Shown here: positions 24,322 through 31,808 of the stretch, one piece after another
How the letters are laid out: the number at the start of each line of letters is the position of its first letter
Position numbering within the stretch: position 1 is the first letter of the stretch
Assembly: GCA_905214425.1 (NCBI GenBank)
Contig: CAJMLY010000015.1
Coordinates: 1-51,327 of the forward strand
Length of the DNA: 51,327 nucleotides
Direction: 5' to 3'
Source of the DNA: an uncultured bacterium
Lineage (GTDB): Bacteria > Actinomycetota > Coriobacteriia > Coriobacteriales > Coriobacteriaceae
Translations under genes and position numbers: made by a program
The notes under the pieces: model-generated
Databases searched by the model: none
Told to the model about the DNA's origin: nothing
What the model saw: only the letters and a program-made list of their open reading frames with translations

Positions 24322-25845
24322 CTAGTCCTGGGCCTTGATGCTCGGCATCAGAATCTGGGCGAGGTAGTCGGTCTCGAGTTTGGTCGCGGAGTCTGCGTTG
24401 CCGTCTTTGCCGACCAGCACGTTCTTGATCTGGCTATAGGTATAGCGGTTGCCGGTCGTTAGCTCGACAAGCTCAACTGCAGTGTCCATGGGGTAGGTCG
24501 ACACGGGGTCTTGCGTGCGTCCGTTGATGGTCTGGGGCACCACATACGGATAAACGGGGCCGCTGGCGTAGACGGTGTAGCCGTTGCCGAGGTTTGCCGC
24601 ACCCAAAACTGCGTCGCCCTCATCGGGCGTAAAGCTCTCGCCGTCGCGCACCGTGACAAGCGTCACAAGCGGCGTGTTCGTGTCGCCGGCAAGATAGATG
24701 CACAGCGTGCTGCCATTTTGCCAGGTAGCAACCTTACCGTACCACTCGACGGGGATATCGAGCTGATACAGATCCGTCGCCTTATGCCGAGCATCGGCAT
24801 CGCGCGCGGCTTGCGCTTCGCTCGCGCTCACGGCGTTGGCGGCGGCATCACGGCGAGCGGTTGCCGCCTGCTGAAGTATCTTGGCGGCCGCGGCAGAGCT
24901 ACAACCGCCCTCCTCGGCATATTTGGCCGCGGCATCGATCTGGTCGTCGGTTACCGTGTCTGCCGAAGGCACCTTAAGCTTAAAGGATGCCTGAGCGCTC
25001 AGGTCCTGCCCGTCGCTCTTGACGCTGACCTGCGCCTTGGTGGTCGGGACGGTGTAAATGGTACCGTCGGCTGCGATGGGGGACCCAGCGATGGAGAGCG
25101 TATAGTCACCGGGTAGCAGCTTGATGCCGCGACCGTGCTCGTCAACGTAGAGCGTTTCGCTCACAGAAGAGCCGTCGGAGTCCTGGCCGCTCACCTGCAC
25201 GGGGATCTTTGAGCCGGTGGAGCAATCGAGCCCCGCGGCATGTACGCCAATTTGCACTGACATCATGGTATGGGCGTTTGCGGCAACTACGGCGGCCTGC
25301 TCTTGCCGGTATCCGTTCCAAGCCGCATAGCCCGCGCCGCCGGCGACGAGCGCGACGGCTACGGCGCCGGCGACCATCAGGTTGCGTCGCTTGGGCGACA
25401 TCTTGCGGTGACGGACCTCGGCCTCATGTGCCGAGGGAACGGACGGCAGGGGAATATCGCCCATGGCGATGGTCTCGTCCACGGCAGGCGCTGAGCCCAG
25501 GCCGGGAAGCTCGCGGGTGAGCGAGTCGTCGGCAGGCAAGCTACCAAGTAGGACGGTCTCTTCTCCCGAGTCGGATTCCGGCTGGTCGTCGCCCTTGCTA
25601 TCGTCCTCTTCGGCTTCGGCTTCGGCTTCGGCTTCGGCTTCGGCTTCGGCCTCGGCCTCGTCGGGAGCGTCTTTGGCGTCGCTGTCTTCGTCCTCGGTGC
25701 CTTCGTGTGCCTCGTCTTGCGCGTCGACGGCCGAATCGCTCAACGAGAGCTCGTCTAGCGCAATCCGGTCAAGGCTCTCCAGAGCCTCGGCACATGCTTC
25801 TGCATCCTGGGCCGCATCCTCGCGGCCACGCGTATCATCGCTCAT
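24322..25845 (-). CDS. Acidic single-pass membrane protein of unknown function
   Basis: 507 residues. Residues 1-135 are disordered and strongly acidic and include an (Ala-Glu) run of about nine repeats (around residues 64-82). A basic patch (RHRKMSPKRRN) precedes one membrane helix (about 150-172), so the C-terminal ~335 residues are probably outside. That part has a beta-rich region (PVQVSGQDSDGSSVSETLYVD near 225), a helical Ala-rich stretch (about 310-360) and a C-terminal globular region. The start ATG at 25845 follows GGGGGA. The DNA of the Ala-Glu run is a hexamer repeat that could vary in length without a frameshift. Not assignable to a family by eye. Confidence 0.75.
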   Translation of the reverse strand: MSDDTRGREDAAQDAEACAEALESLDRIALDELSLSDSAVDAQDEAHEGTEDEDSDAKDAPDEAEAEAEAEAEAEAEAEEDDSKGDDQPESDSGEETVLLGSLPADDSLTRELPGLGSAPAVDETIAMGDIPLPSVPSAHEAEVRHRKMSPKRRNLMVAGAVAVALVAGGAGYAAWNGYRQEQAAVVAANAHTMMSVQIGVHAAGLDCSTGSKIPVQVSGQDSDGSSVSETLYVDEHGRGIKLLPGDYTLSIAGSPIAADGTIYTVPTTKAQVSVKSDGQDLSAQASFKLKVPSADTVTDDQIDAAAKYAEEGGCSSAAAAKILQQAATARRDAAANAVSASEAQAARDADARHKATDLYQLDIPVEWYGKVATWQNGSTLCIYLAGDTNTPLVTLVTVRDGESFTPDEGDAVLGAANLGNGYTVYASGPVYPYVVPQTINGRTQDPVSTYPMDTAVELVELTTGNRYTYSQIKNVLVGKDGNADSATKLETDYLAQILMPSIKAQD

Positions 25846-25966
25846 ATATCCCCCAATGCAATATCGGCTCAACACTGTACCCAAAAATGGAGCCATATAA
25901 AGCGCATGCGAAATATAAGATCCGATTTAACCTGGGCGCACCGTTCGGCCGCATCCTCGCGGCAGC

Positions 25967-26005
25967 AAAAAGCCCCCGGAACGCGAACGAATCACATTCC
26001 GGGGG
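25967..26005 (-). terminator. Intrinsic terminator of the leftward membrane-protein gene
   Basis: On the - strand CCCCCGGAA pairs with TTCCGGGGG across a 15-base loop, then GCTTTTTG. It lies 73 bases past the stop of the 26078-27085 gene. Confidence 0.85.
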
Positions 26006-26077
26006 TTCTGCAATGCGTTGAGTTGCGCGGAGCCGGCTATGCTGCTTCGTGCTCAAGCGATGTTTGCGTCAGGTGCG

Positions 26078-27085
26078 TTACTCGGCGTGTGCGTAATCAA
26101 CCTTGGCGCGGCGAGCGGTGGCCTTCTCCCAATCGCTGGTGCCCTCAAAGACATCCTGCTTGTAGGGGTTGCGGCCGAGCTTCTTGGCGCGGTAGGCGAT
26201 GTAGATGATCGCGGCGATGTTGGCGACCAGCGCGGCGATCGAGACCGCGGTAGCGGCGCCGGGGTCGAGCGTGGAGTGGGTCACAAAGATGGACTCCTCC
26301 TGGAAGAACGGGAACACCTGGGCAAACATGCACCAAATGGCCAGCGTAAAGGCGCGGTTCTGAATCCAGCCGCCCTTGTTCCAGATAAAGGCGGCGACGG
26401 TGGGCGCCAGCAGCAGCGCAAAGCCGCAGAACCAGGAGTGGGTGGGCAGGCAGTTGTAGGTGTAGCAGAAGTTCCAGATATCGTAGGCGATGATGTAGAC
26501 CCAGGTCATATCGGGCCACAGCATGTCGGTCTGATCCTCGGAGGCGTAGACGCTCCACCAACCGGTCATGCAGAAGATGTTGATGATACCGGCGATGCCG
26601 TTGAACACGTTGTTCCAGCCGGCCAGCTGCGTGGCACCTTCGGAGGTGACCCAGGTGGACTGGCCCAGGACAAAGAAGTGATAGGCGCTCTCAAAGTCGG
26701 ACACGACAGCGATCATGATGTTGATGGCGACGATCACAAACGGCCATGCGCGGAACCAATGCGCCTTGCCGATCTTGCCCCACTGGTACTTAATGGCAAT
26801 GAAGCCCCAGCAACCGGCCAGCGCCGCGTATACCTTGGCGTAGTGGAACCAGCTGTTCTGGTACACATGGGTGGGGTTGGTGAGCGCCCACTCGGCGCCT
26901 TGTGAGACGCCCACGGCGATGGCGACGCAGTAGATGGTCATGGCCAGCGGAGCCACGCCAAAGATGATGGCCGCGCCCAGCTTGGTGCGGCGGCCGACCT
27001 CGTTGAGCACGATCAGGCCAATAAAGACCATGGCCCAGCCGGCCCAGTGGATAAGGGTATCGCTACCCCAAACATCGAACAGCAT
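26078..27085 (-). CDS. Multi-pass membrane protein, DUF5692-like
   Basis: 335 residues with about eight or nine membrane helices, unusually rich in Trp and Tyr (WFHYAKVYAALAGCWGF, YIIAYDIWNFCYTYN, WNKGGWIQN). I recall this type of protein as DUF5692, seen in gut actinobacteria; that label is from memory. AAAGGAG precedes the ATG. It is transcribed leftward directly after the TetR gene, probably in one operon (63-base gap). The divergent Fe-S/FAD oxidoreductase shares the operator region, so a role in transport or membrane redox linked to that enzyme is plausible. Substrate unknown. Confidence 0.8.
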   Translation of the reverse strand: MLFDVWGSDTLIHWAGWAMVFIGLIVLNEVGRRTKLGAAIIFGVAPLAMTIYCVAIAVGVSQGAEWALTNPTHVYQNSWFHYAKVYAALAGCWGFIAIKYQWGKIGKAHWFRAWPFVIVAINIMIAVVSDFESAYHFFVLGQSTWVTSEGATQLAGWNNVFNGIAGIINIFCMTGWWSVYASEDQTDMLWPDMTWVYIIAYDIWNFCYTYNCLPTHSWFCGFALLLAPTVAAFIWNKGGWIQNRAFTLAIWCMFAQVFPFFQEESIFVTHSTLDPGAATAVSIAALVANIAAIIYIAYRAKKLGRNPYKQDVFEGTSDWEKATARRAKVDYAHAE

Positions 27086-27148
27086 GCTGCTCTCCTTTCA
27101 CACGCCCGCGGCCCCTCTTCTGATCGCGGGCAGTTTGGCCAAATGTCG

Positions 27149-27811
27149 TCAGTCCTGGGGCTTGCGCTCCGGATACTTGGCGGTATAGCCCTCGATGTGG
27201 AGTGTCGAGGCGATGATTTCCTTGACTGTCTCGTCGGGCACATCGGGGTGCGTGCGGATATACATCAACAACCCCATGATGAGGGTGTAGAACGTCTCGT
27301 AGACATGGTCGATGCGTAGCTCATGATGGGCGACAAAATCCACCACGGTGGTGTCGCAGATATATTGCGCCACACGCTGGACCACGTTGTGCAAAAAGCC
27401 GCCGTAGAGCGCGCCGCTGCTTGAGGTGAGCGTACTCGGCAGCTCGTGGCCGCTGGCGACCAGGCGCTTAAAGAGCGGGGCGACGGTGTCGAGCGCGCCC
27501 TCGATATCACCGACGGTGCGGTCGGCGTTCCACTGCTCGAGTTCGGAGATAAAGCCGTCGATCGCCTCGTCCATAACAGAGGTGACGGCGGCGTCCATGT
27601 CGGCGAAGTAATGGTAGAACAATGAACGCGTGCAGCCGGCTCGCTTGGTCACGGCCGATACCGATAGGTGGGACACGCCCAGCTCGGAGCTTACGGTGCG
27701 CACGGCATCGAGGATCTCGCGACGGCGTTCGTCGCCCGTCAGGCGCTTTGCCGCGCTATCGGATGCGGGGACGGCATCGACTACAGAGGTACCTGCTGTG
27801 TTGTTGCCCAT
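27149..27811 (-). CDS. TetR/AcrR-family transcriptional regulator
   Basis: 220 residues. The TetR N-terminal helix-turn-helix is clear (RREILDAVRTVSSELG, LSVSAVTKRAGCTRSLFYHYFADMD, residues about 28-75). The C-terminal helical ligand domain has a tail typical of DUF-type TetR regulators (FYTLIMGLLMYIRTH). It lies between the membrane-protein gene and the divergent oxidoreductase. Two matched palindromes in the divergent intergenic region are the likely binding sites, so it probably controls both sides in response to a small ligand. Confidence 0.92.
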   Translation of the reverse strand: MGNNTAGTSVVDAVPASDSAAKRLTGDERRREILDAVRTVSSELGVSHLSVSAVTKRAGCTRSLFYHYFADMDAAVTSVMDEAIDGFISELEQWNADRTVGDIEGALDTVAPLFKRLVASGHELPSTLTSSSGALYGGFLHNVVQRVAQYICDTTVVDFVAHHELRIDHVYETFYTLIMGLLMYIRTHPDVPDETVKEIIASTLHIEGYTAKYPERKPQD

Positions 27812-27869
27812 GTTTTGCCGCCTTTCATCCTCTTTTGCCTGACCGTTCGCCTAACAGTCTTGAATATTG

Positions 27870-27907
27870 TTGACGGTTCGTCAATACTATTTTTGACACA
27901 ATGTCAA
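27870..27907. promoter_or_regulatory. Paired palindromes, probable TetR operators
   Basis: TTGACGGTTCGTCAA (27870-27884) and TTGACACAATGTCAA (27893-27907) are both perfect inverted repeats of form TTGACR-N3-YGTCAA with centres 23 bases apart, about two helical turns. They sit in the divergent gap upstream of both transcripts. Their presence argues that the oxidoreductase starts further right (28000), not at the ATG inside the second site. Confidence 0.8.
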
Positions 27908-27999
27908 CAATGGCGGGTGAACGGCATGGGGCATGCCCGGCCTGCAAAAAAAGAGGGGCGCTGCGGCCTCGTCGGGCTGTGGCAAGAGAAGGGACAACC

Positions 28000-30777
28000 A
28001 TGATTCTCAACGGACCGGGGATTAGCTACACCGAGCCCGACATCGGTTCGGAGTTCGTGCCGCCGCTGCCGGAGCATCCGCGCGAGGCCATCGTCAAGCT
28101 GTGCGAGCACTGCACCAACCGTCTGCTGCATCGCGACGAGCTGTTGGGCTACGAGTACTGGTCGTTTGCCGAGGCCGCGACCGACGAGCAGGCCGAAGTG
28201 CTCTGCAAGATGAAGATGCGCCGTCCCTATACGCTGCCCGAGATGGCCAAGCTCACCGGCATGCCCGAGACCCAGATCGAGAAGATGCTCGACGACATGA
28301 GCTACACGGGTCTGCTCGAGTACAACTGGGAAAACCCCGAGCGCGCCAAGCAATGGGTGTTGCCCATGCTGGTGCCGGGTTCTGCCGAGTTCCTCAACAT
28401 GCGCGTGAGCCAGCTCGAGGAGCACCCGGTCTATGCCAAGTTCTTTGAGCAGGCGTCCAAGGGACCGCTGTCCAAGGCCACGCCGATGGTGCCGCCCGGA
28501 GGCGCCGGCATCGGCATGCACGTCATTCCGGTCGAGAAGGCCATCGACGCCGCGAGTACCTCGGTGCCGATCGAGCATATCGAGCATTGGCTCGACAAAT
28601 ACGATGGCAAATATGCCGCCAGCACCTGCAGCTGCCGCGCGAGCCGTCACGTGATGGGTGAGGGCTGCGCCGACGACCCGGCCGATTGGTGCATCGCCGT
28701 GGGCGATATGGCCGACTACGTGGTTGAGACCGACCGCGGCCATTATGTAACGCGCGACGAGGTCTACGACATCCTGCGCCAGGCCGAGGACAACGGCTTT
28801 GTGCACCAGATCACCAATATCGACGGCGAGAACAAGATCTTCGCCATCTGCAACTGCAACGTCAACGTGTGCTATGCCCTGCGCACCTCTCAGCTGTTCA
28901 ACACGCCCAACCTGTCGCGCTCGGCCTATGTCGCCAAGGTCGAGAAGGACAAGTGCGTTGCCTGCGGTCGCTGCGTTGAGGTGTGCCCCGCCGGTGCCGC
29001 CAAGCTCGGCCAGAAGCTCTGCAGCAAAAAGGCCGGCGGACAGGTGCCCGAGTATCCGCGCCAGGAGCTGCCCGATGCCACCAAGTGGGACCACACCAAG
29101 TGGTCGCCCAACTACCGCAACGATAACCGTATCGAGACGCACGAGTCCGGCACCGCGCCCTGCAAGACGGCTTGCCCCGCGCACGTTGCCGTTCAGGGCT
29201 ATCTGAAGCTTGCGGCACAGGGGCGCTATGACGAGGCGCTGGCGCTCATCAAGCGCGAGAACCCGCTGCCCGCTATCTGCGGCCGCGTGTGCAACCGCCG
29301 CTGCGAGGATGCCTGCACCCGCGGCCGTGTGGACGCCGCCGTGGCTATCGACGAGGTCAAAAAGTTTATCGCCCAGCGCGATCTTGATGCCGCGACCCGC
29401 TATGTCCCGCCCGTGGTGACGCCGACGCGTGCCGGCGGCTTCGATCAGAAGATCGCCATCATCGGTGCCGGCCCGGCCGGTCTGTCCTGCGCCTTCTATC
29501 TGGCCGAGAAGGGCTACAAGCCCGTCGTGTTCGAGAAGAACGAGCGCCCGGGCGGCATGCTCACCTACGGCATTCCCAGCTTTAAGCTGGAGAAGGACGT
29601 TATCGAGGCAGAGGTCGAGATCATTCGCCTGATGGGCGCCGAGTTCCGCTATGGCGTGGAGGTCGGTCGCGATGTGACGCTCGACGAGCTGCGCGCGCAG
29701 GGCTTTAAGGCCTTTTATGTGGCCATCGGCTGCCAGGGTGGCCGCCTTGCCGGTATTCCGGGTGAGGATGCCGAGGACGTGACCGTGGCCGTCGACTTTT
29801 TGCGCGAGGTCAACAGTGGCAAGATTGACGCGCTGCCCGGCCGCACCATCGTGGTGGGCGGTGGCAACGTGGCTATCGATGTCGCGCGCAACGCCTGCCG
29901 TCTGGGTTCCGAGTACGTTGAGATGTTCTGCTTGGAGAGCGAGGCCCAGATGCCCGCCAGCGAGGAGGAGCGTCGCGAGGCCGTTGAGGACGGCGCTCAC
30001 ATCAGCTGCGGCTGGGGCCCCAAGGAGATTCACCTGGACGAGGCCGGTCGTGTGTGCGGTATCACCTTCAAGCGCTGCACGCGTGTCTTTGACGACGAGG
30101 GCCGTTTTGCGCCCGAGTACGACGAGAACGACCTGCGTCGTGTCGATGCCGACCGTGTCGTCATGTCGATTGGCCAGTCCATTGTGTGGGGCGACCTGCT
30201 GGCTGGCTCCAAGGTGGAGCTTGGCCGCGGCCAGGGTGCCCTTGCCGATCCCCAGACCTATCAGACCGCCGAGCCAGACATCTTTGTGGGCGGCGACGTC
30301 TATACCGGTCCGAGCTTTGCCATCGATGCCATCGCCGCCGGTCACGAGGCCGCCGTGTCCATCCATCGCTTCGTGCAGCCGGGCTCCACGCTCACCATCG
30401 GCCGCAACCAGCGCCGCTACACCGCGCTCGACCGCAACGACGTTGTGCTCGAGAGCTACGACAACGCGAGCCGCGAGGTTGCGCATGTGGACCGCGAACG
30501 CGAGAAGGCTGCGCCGTTTAGCGAGTATGTTGAGACCTTTACCGAGGAGCAGGTGCGCGCCGAGACCGCCCGCTGCCTGGGCTGCGGCGCCTCGATCGTC
30601 GACCCTAACAAGTGCATCGGCTGCGGCCTGTGCACCACCAAGTGCGCGTTTGACGCCATCCATCTTGATCGCGATCGCCCCGAGTGCTCCACGATGGTCA
30701 AATACGAGCAAAAGCTCCCAAGCCTCGGCAAGTACGCATTGAAGCGCGCTATCAAGATCAAATTTGGGAAGAAGTAG
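28000..30777 (+). CDS. Multidomain Fe-S/FAD NAD(P)H oxidoreductase (GltD-like)
   Basis: 925 residues. N-terminal ~330: a winged-helix-like segment (TLPEMAKLTGMPETQIEKML), then cysteine groups STCSCRASRHVMGEGC and ICNCNVNVC. Next a ferredoxin motif CVACGRCVEVCP (about 345-356). Then the Fer4_20 region with CKTACPAHVAVQGYL and ICGRVCNRRCEDAC. FAD fold AIIGAGPAGLSCAFYLAEKG and NAD(P) fold IVVGGGNVAIDVARNA (glutamate-synthase small-subunit type). C-terminal CLGCG and ferredoxin CIGCGLCTTKC. It likely moves electrons between NAD(P)H, flavin and several clusters to an unknown acceptor, as in bifurcating or NfnB-like enzymes. It is not a glutamate synthase, because no large subunit is near. Start ATG at 28000 after GAGAAGGGA. 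Confidence 0.85.
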   Translation: MILNGPGISYTEPDIGSEFVPPLPEHPREAIVKLCEHCTNRLLHRDELLGYEYWSFAEAATDEQAEVLCKMKMRRPYTLPEMAKLTGMPETQIEKMLDDMSYTGLLEYNWENPERAKQWVLPMLVPGSAEFLNMRVSQLEEHPVYAKFFEQASKGPLSKATPMVPPGGAGIGMHVIPVEKAIDAASTSVPIEHIEHWLDKYDGKYAASTCSCRASRHVMGEGCADDPADWCIAVGDMADYVVETDRGHYVTRDEVYDILRQAEDNGFVHQITNIDGENKIFAICNCNVNVCYALRTSQLFNTPNLSRSAYVAKVEKDKCVACGRCVEVCPAGAAKLGQKLCSKKAGGQVPEYPRQELPDATKWDHTKWSPNYRNDNRIETHESGTAPCKTACPAHVAVQGYLKLAAQGRYDEALALIKRENPLPAICGRVCNRRCEDACTRGRVDAAVAIDEVKKFIAQRDLDAATRYVPPVVTPTRAGGFDQKIAIIGAGPAGLSCAFYLAEKGYKPVVFEKNERPGGMLTYGIPSFKLEKDVIEAEVEIIRLMGAEFRYGVEVGRDVTLDELRAQGFKAFYVAIGCQGGRLAGIPGEDAEDVTVAVDFLREVNSGKIDALPGRTIVVGGGNVAIDVARNACRLGSEYVEMFCLESEAQMPASEEERREAVEDGAHISCGWGPKEIHLDEAGRVCGITFKRCTRVFDDEGRFAPEYDENDLRRVDADRVVMSIGQSIVWGDLLAGSKVELGRGQGALADPQTYQTAEPDIFVGGDVYTGPSFAIDAIAAGHEAAVSIHRFVQPGSTLTIGRNQRRYTALDRNDVVLESYDNASREVAHVDREREKAAPFSEYVETFTEEQVRAETARCLGCGASIVDPNKCIGCGLCTTKCAFDAIHLDRDRPECSTMVKYEQKLPSLGKYALKRAIKIKFGKK

Positions 30778-30784
30778 TTAGGTT

Positions 30785-30929
30785 CCGCCGTTCTGACGAA
30801 CGGCGGCACTGCCGACGCTGCGCGGCGCCCAGGTACCCCATCTTGCCCCTCAACTTCGGCGCCGCGGGCAAAAGCCCAGCGGACGCCTTGTTTCGGGGCA
30901 ACCTGGGGCACCTGGATCGCCGCTCGCTG
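30785..30929 (+). ncRNA. Structured RNA-like element, copy B (downstream of the oxidoreductase)
   Basis: Begins 7 bases after the stop. P1: CCGCCGTTC/GAACGGCGG, loop TGAC. CGACGCTGC (30813-30821). P2: GCGGCG/CGCCGC, CCAGGT/ACCTGG and CCCCA/TGGGG. TC/CC internal loop. P3: TTGCCCC/GGGGCAA. Loop strands TCAACTTCG (30850-30858) and CCTTGTTTC (30886-30894). P4: CCGC-GGGC, loop AAAA, GCCC, bulged A, GCGG. TCGCTG (30924-30929) follows P2. Every helix differs from copy A but still pairs; every listed loop is identical. It separates the oxidoreductase from hypA; no T-run follows. Confidence 0.75.
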
Positions 30930-30974
30930 ATATTGGATTGACATCGTATCAACCGCTGCAGAAGGGTTTTCGCC

Positions 30975-31403
30975 TTGCATGAATTGGGAATCGTCTATCA
31001 CATCATTCGCGATGTCGAGAACGTGGCGCGCGCCAATGGCGTGCGTCGCGTTTCGAGCGTCACGCTGCTGCTGGGCGAGGTCTCGGGCGTCGTTCCCGAC
31101 TTGCTACTCGACGCTTGGCGCTGGGCGGCAGATAAAAAGCCCATCACCGAGGGTGCAGAGCTTATCGTGGAGCCCGTTGAGGCCGTGACACATTGCGAGG
31201 CGTGCGGCCGCGACTATTCGACAGTCGAGCACGGCAAGACCTGTCCCCATTGCGGTAGCGGCGAGACCTATTTGCTGCAGGGCCAAGAGGTCATGATCAA
31301 ACAGATCGAGACCCCCGACGAGGACCCGGCAGACACTGTTCCCGATGACCCCTCCGACGCCCCCGACGCCGTCGACGCCGCCAACCCTCTCCACATCGTC
31401 TAG
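30975..31403 (+). CDS. hypA: Hydrogenase/urease nickel-insertion protein HypA
   Basis: 142 residues. N-terminal nickel site Met-His-Glu (MHELGIVYHII) and a rubredoxin-like zinc knuckle with CEACGRDY and CPHCGSG. It delivers nickel to [NiFe]-hydrogenase maturation with HypB. The start must be the TTG at 30975, since His2 has to follow the initiator directly and no ATG is available; AAGGG lies 9 bases upstream. An extra acidic C-terminal tail of about 30 residues (DEDPADTVPDDPSD...) is unlike the usual ~115-residue protein. No other hyp or hydrogenase gene is in the window. Confidence 0.92.
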   Translation: MHELGIVYHIIRDVENVARANGVRRVSSVTLLLGEVSGVVPDLLLDAWRWAADKKPITEGAELIVEPVEAVTHCEACGRDYSTVEHGKTCPHCGSGETYLLQGQEVMIKQIETPDEDPADTVPDDPSDAPDAVDAANPLHIV

Positions 31404-31406
31404 CCC

Positions 31407-31495
31407 CTAGTCGTTGAGGACGCTCTTACATGACCAGTCAATCAAGGACGTCCCCAACGACTAGTCGTTTAAGAACGTCCCCAATGACTACTTGC
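31407..31495. repeat. CTAGTCGTTG / CGTCCCCAACGACTAG palindrome array
   Basis: CTAGTCGTTGAGGACG (31407-31422) pairs with CGTCCCCAACGACTAG (31449-31464) with one mismatch. A further half-unit (GTTTAAGAACGTCCCC, 31467-31482) follows and is matched in reverse at 13518-13545. It lies in the 405-base gap after hypA. Confidence 0.7.
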
Positions 31496-31533
31496 GCTAG
31501 TGCATAAGTCACGCTAATAGTCAAGCCATGTCT

Positions 31534-31761
31534 GTTTAAACAAAATAGCGGCAGTACAAGCGCGCTCGCGCTTGCCTAAAATCGATATTAATGAACAGCC
31601 TGCTTGTATCTGTAAAATGCATGGCTTGATGAGCGACGCCTTGTCGTGTAATGAGTCAAAAAGCAGTAACGTAATCAACTTGTAACAAACCTAGACGTTT
31701 AAACAAATAATCCAACCTTTTGCGGATTTAGCTATAATTCCACAAACCAAACAGCTATACT
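31534..31761 (+). promoter_or_regulatory. AT-rich control region of the mannose-family PTS operon
   Basis: Two copies of an eight-base palindrome in similar context, GTTTAAACAAA (31534-31544 and 31697-31707), stand 163 bases apart and could be regulator sites. TATAAT (31733-31738) and TATACT (31756-31761) are possible -10 boxes without good -35 partners; no sigma-54 -24/-12 pair was found. The ribosome site AGGAGG at 31796-31801 is strong. Confidence 0.45.
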
Positions 31762-31808
31762 CCTTTCATGTCGTGTAGGAAATACGTAGACAAAAAGGAG
31801 GTTATGTG

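Noticed and set aside
28000..30777. Glutamate synthase small subunit
   Set aside because: The GltD-like core is embedded in a much larger protein with additional clusters, and no gltB is nearby.
31534..31808. Sigma-54 promoter or LevR-type control of the mannose-family PTS
   Set aside because: No TGGC-N7-TTGCW-like -24/-12 pair found; no LevR/ManR gene in the window.
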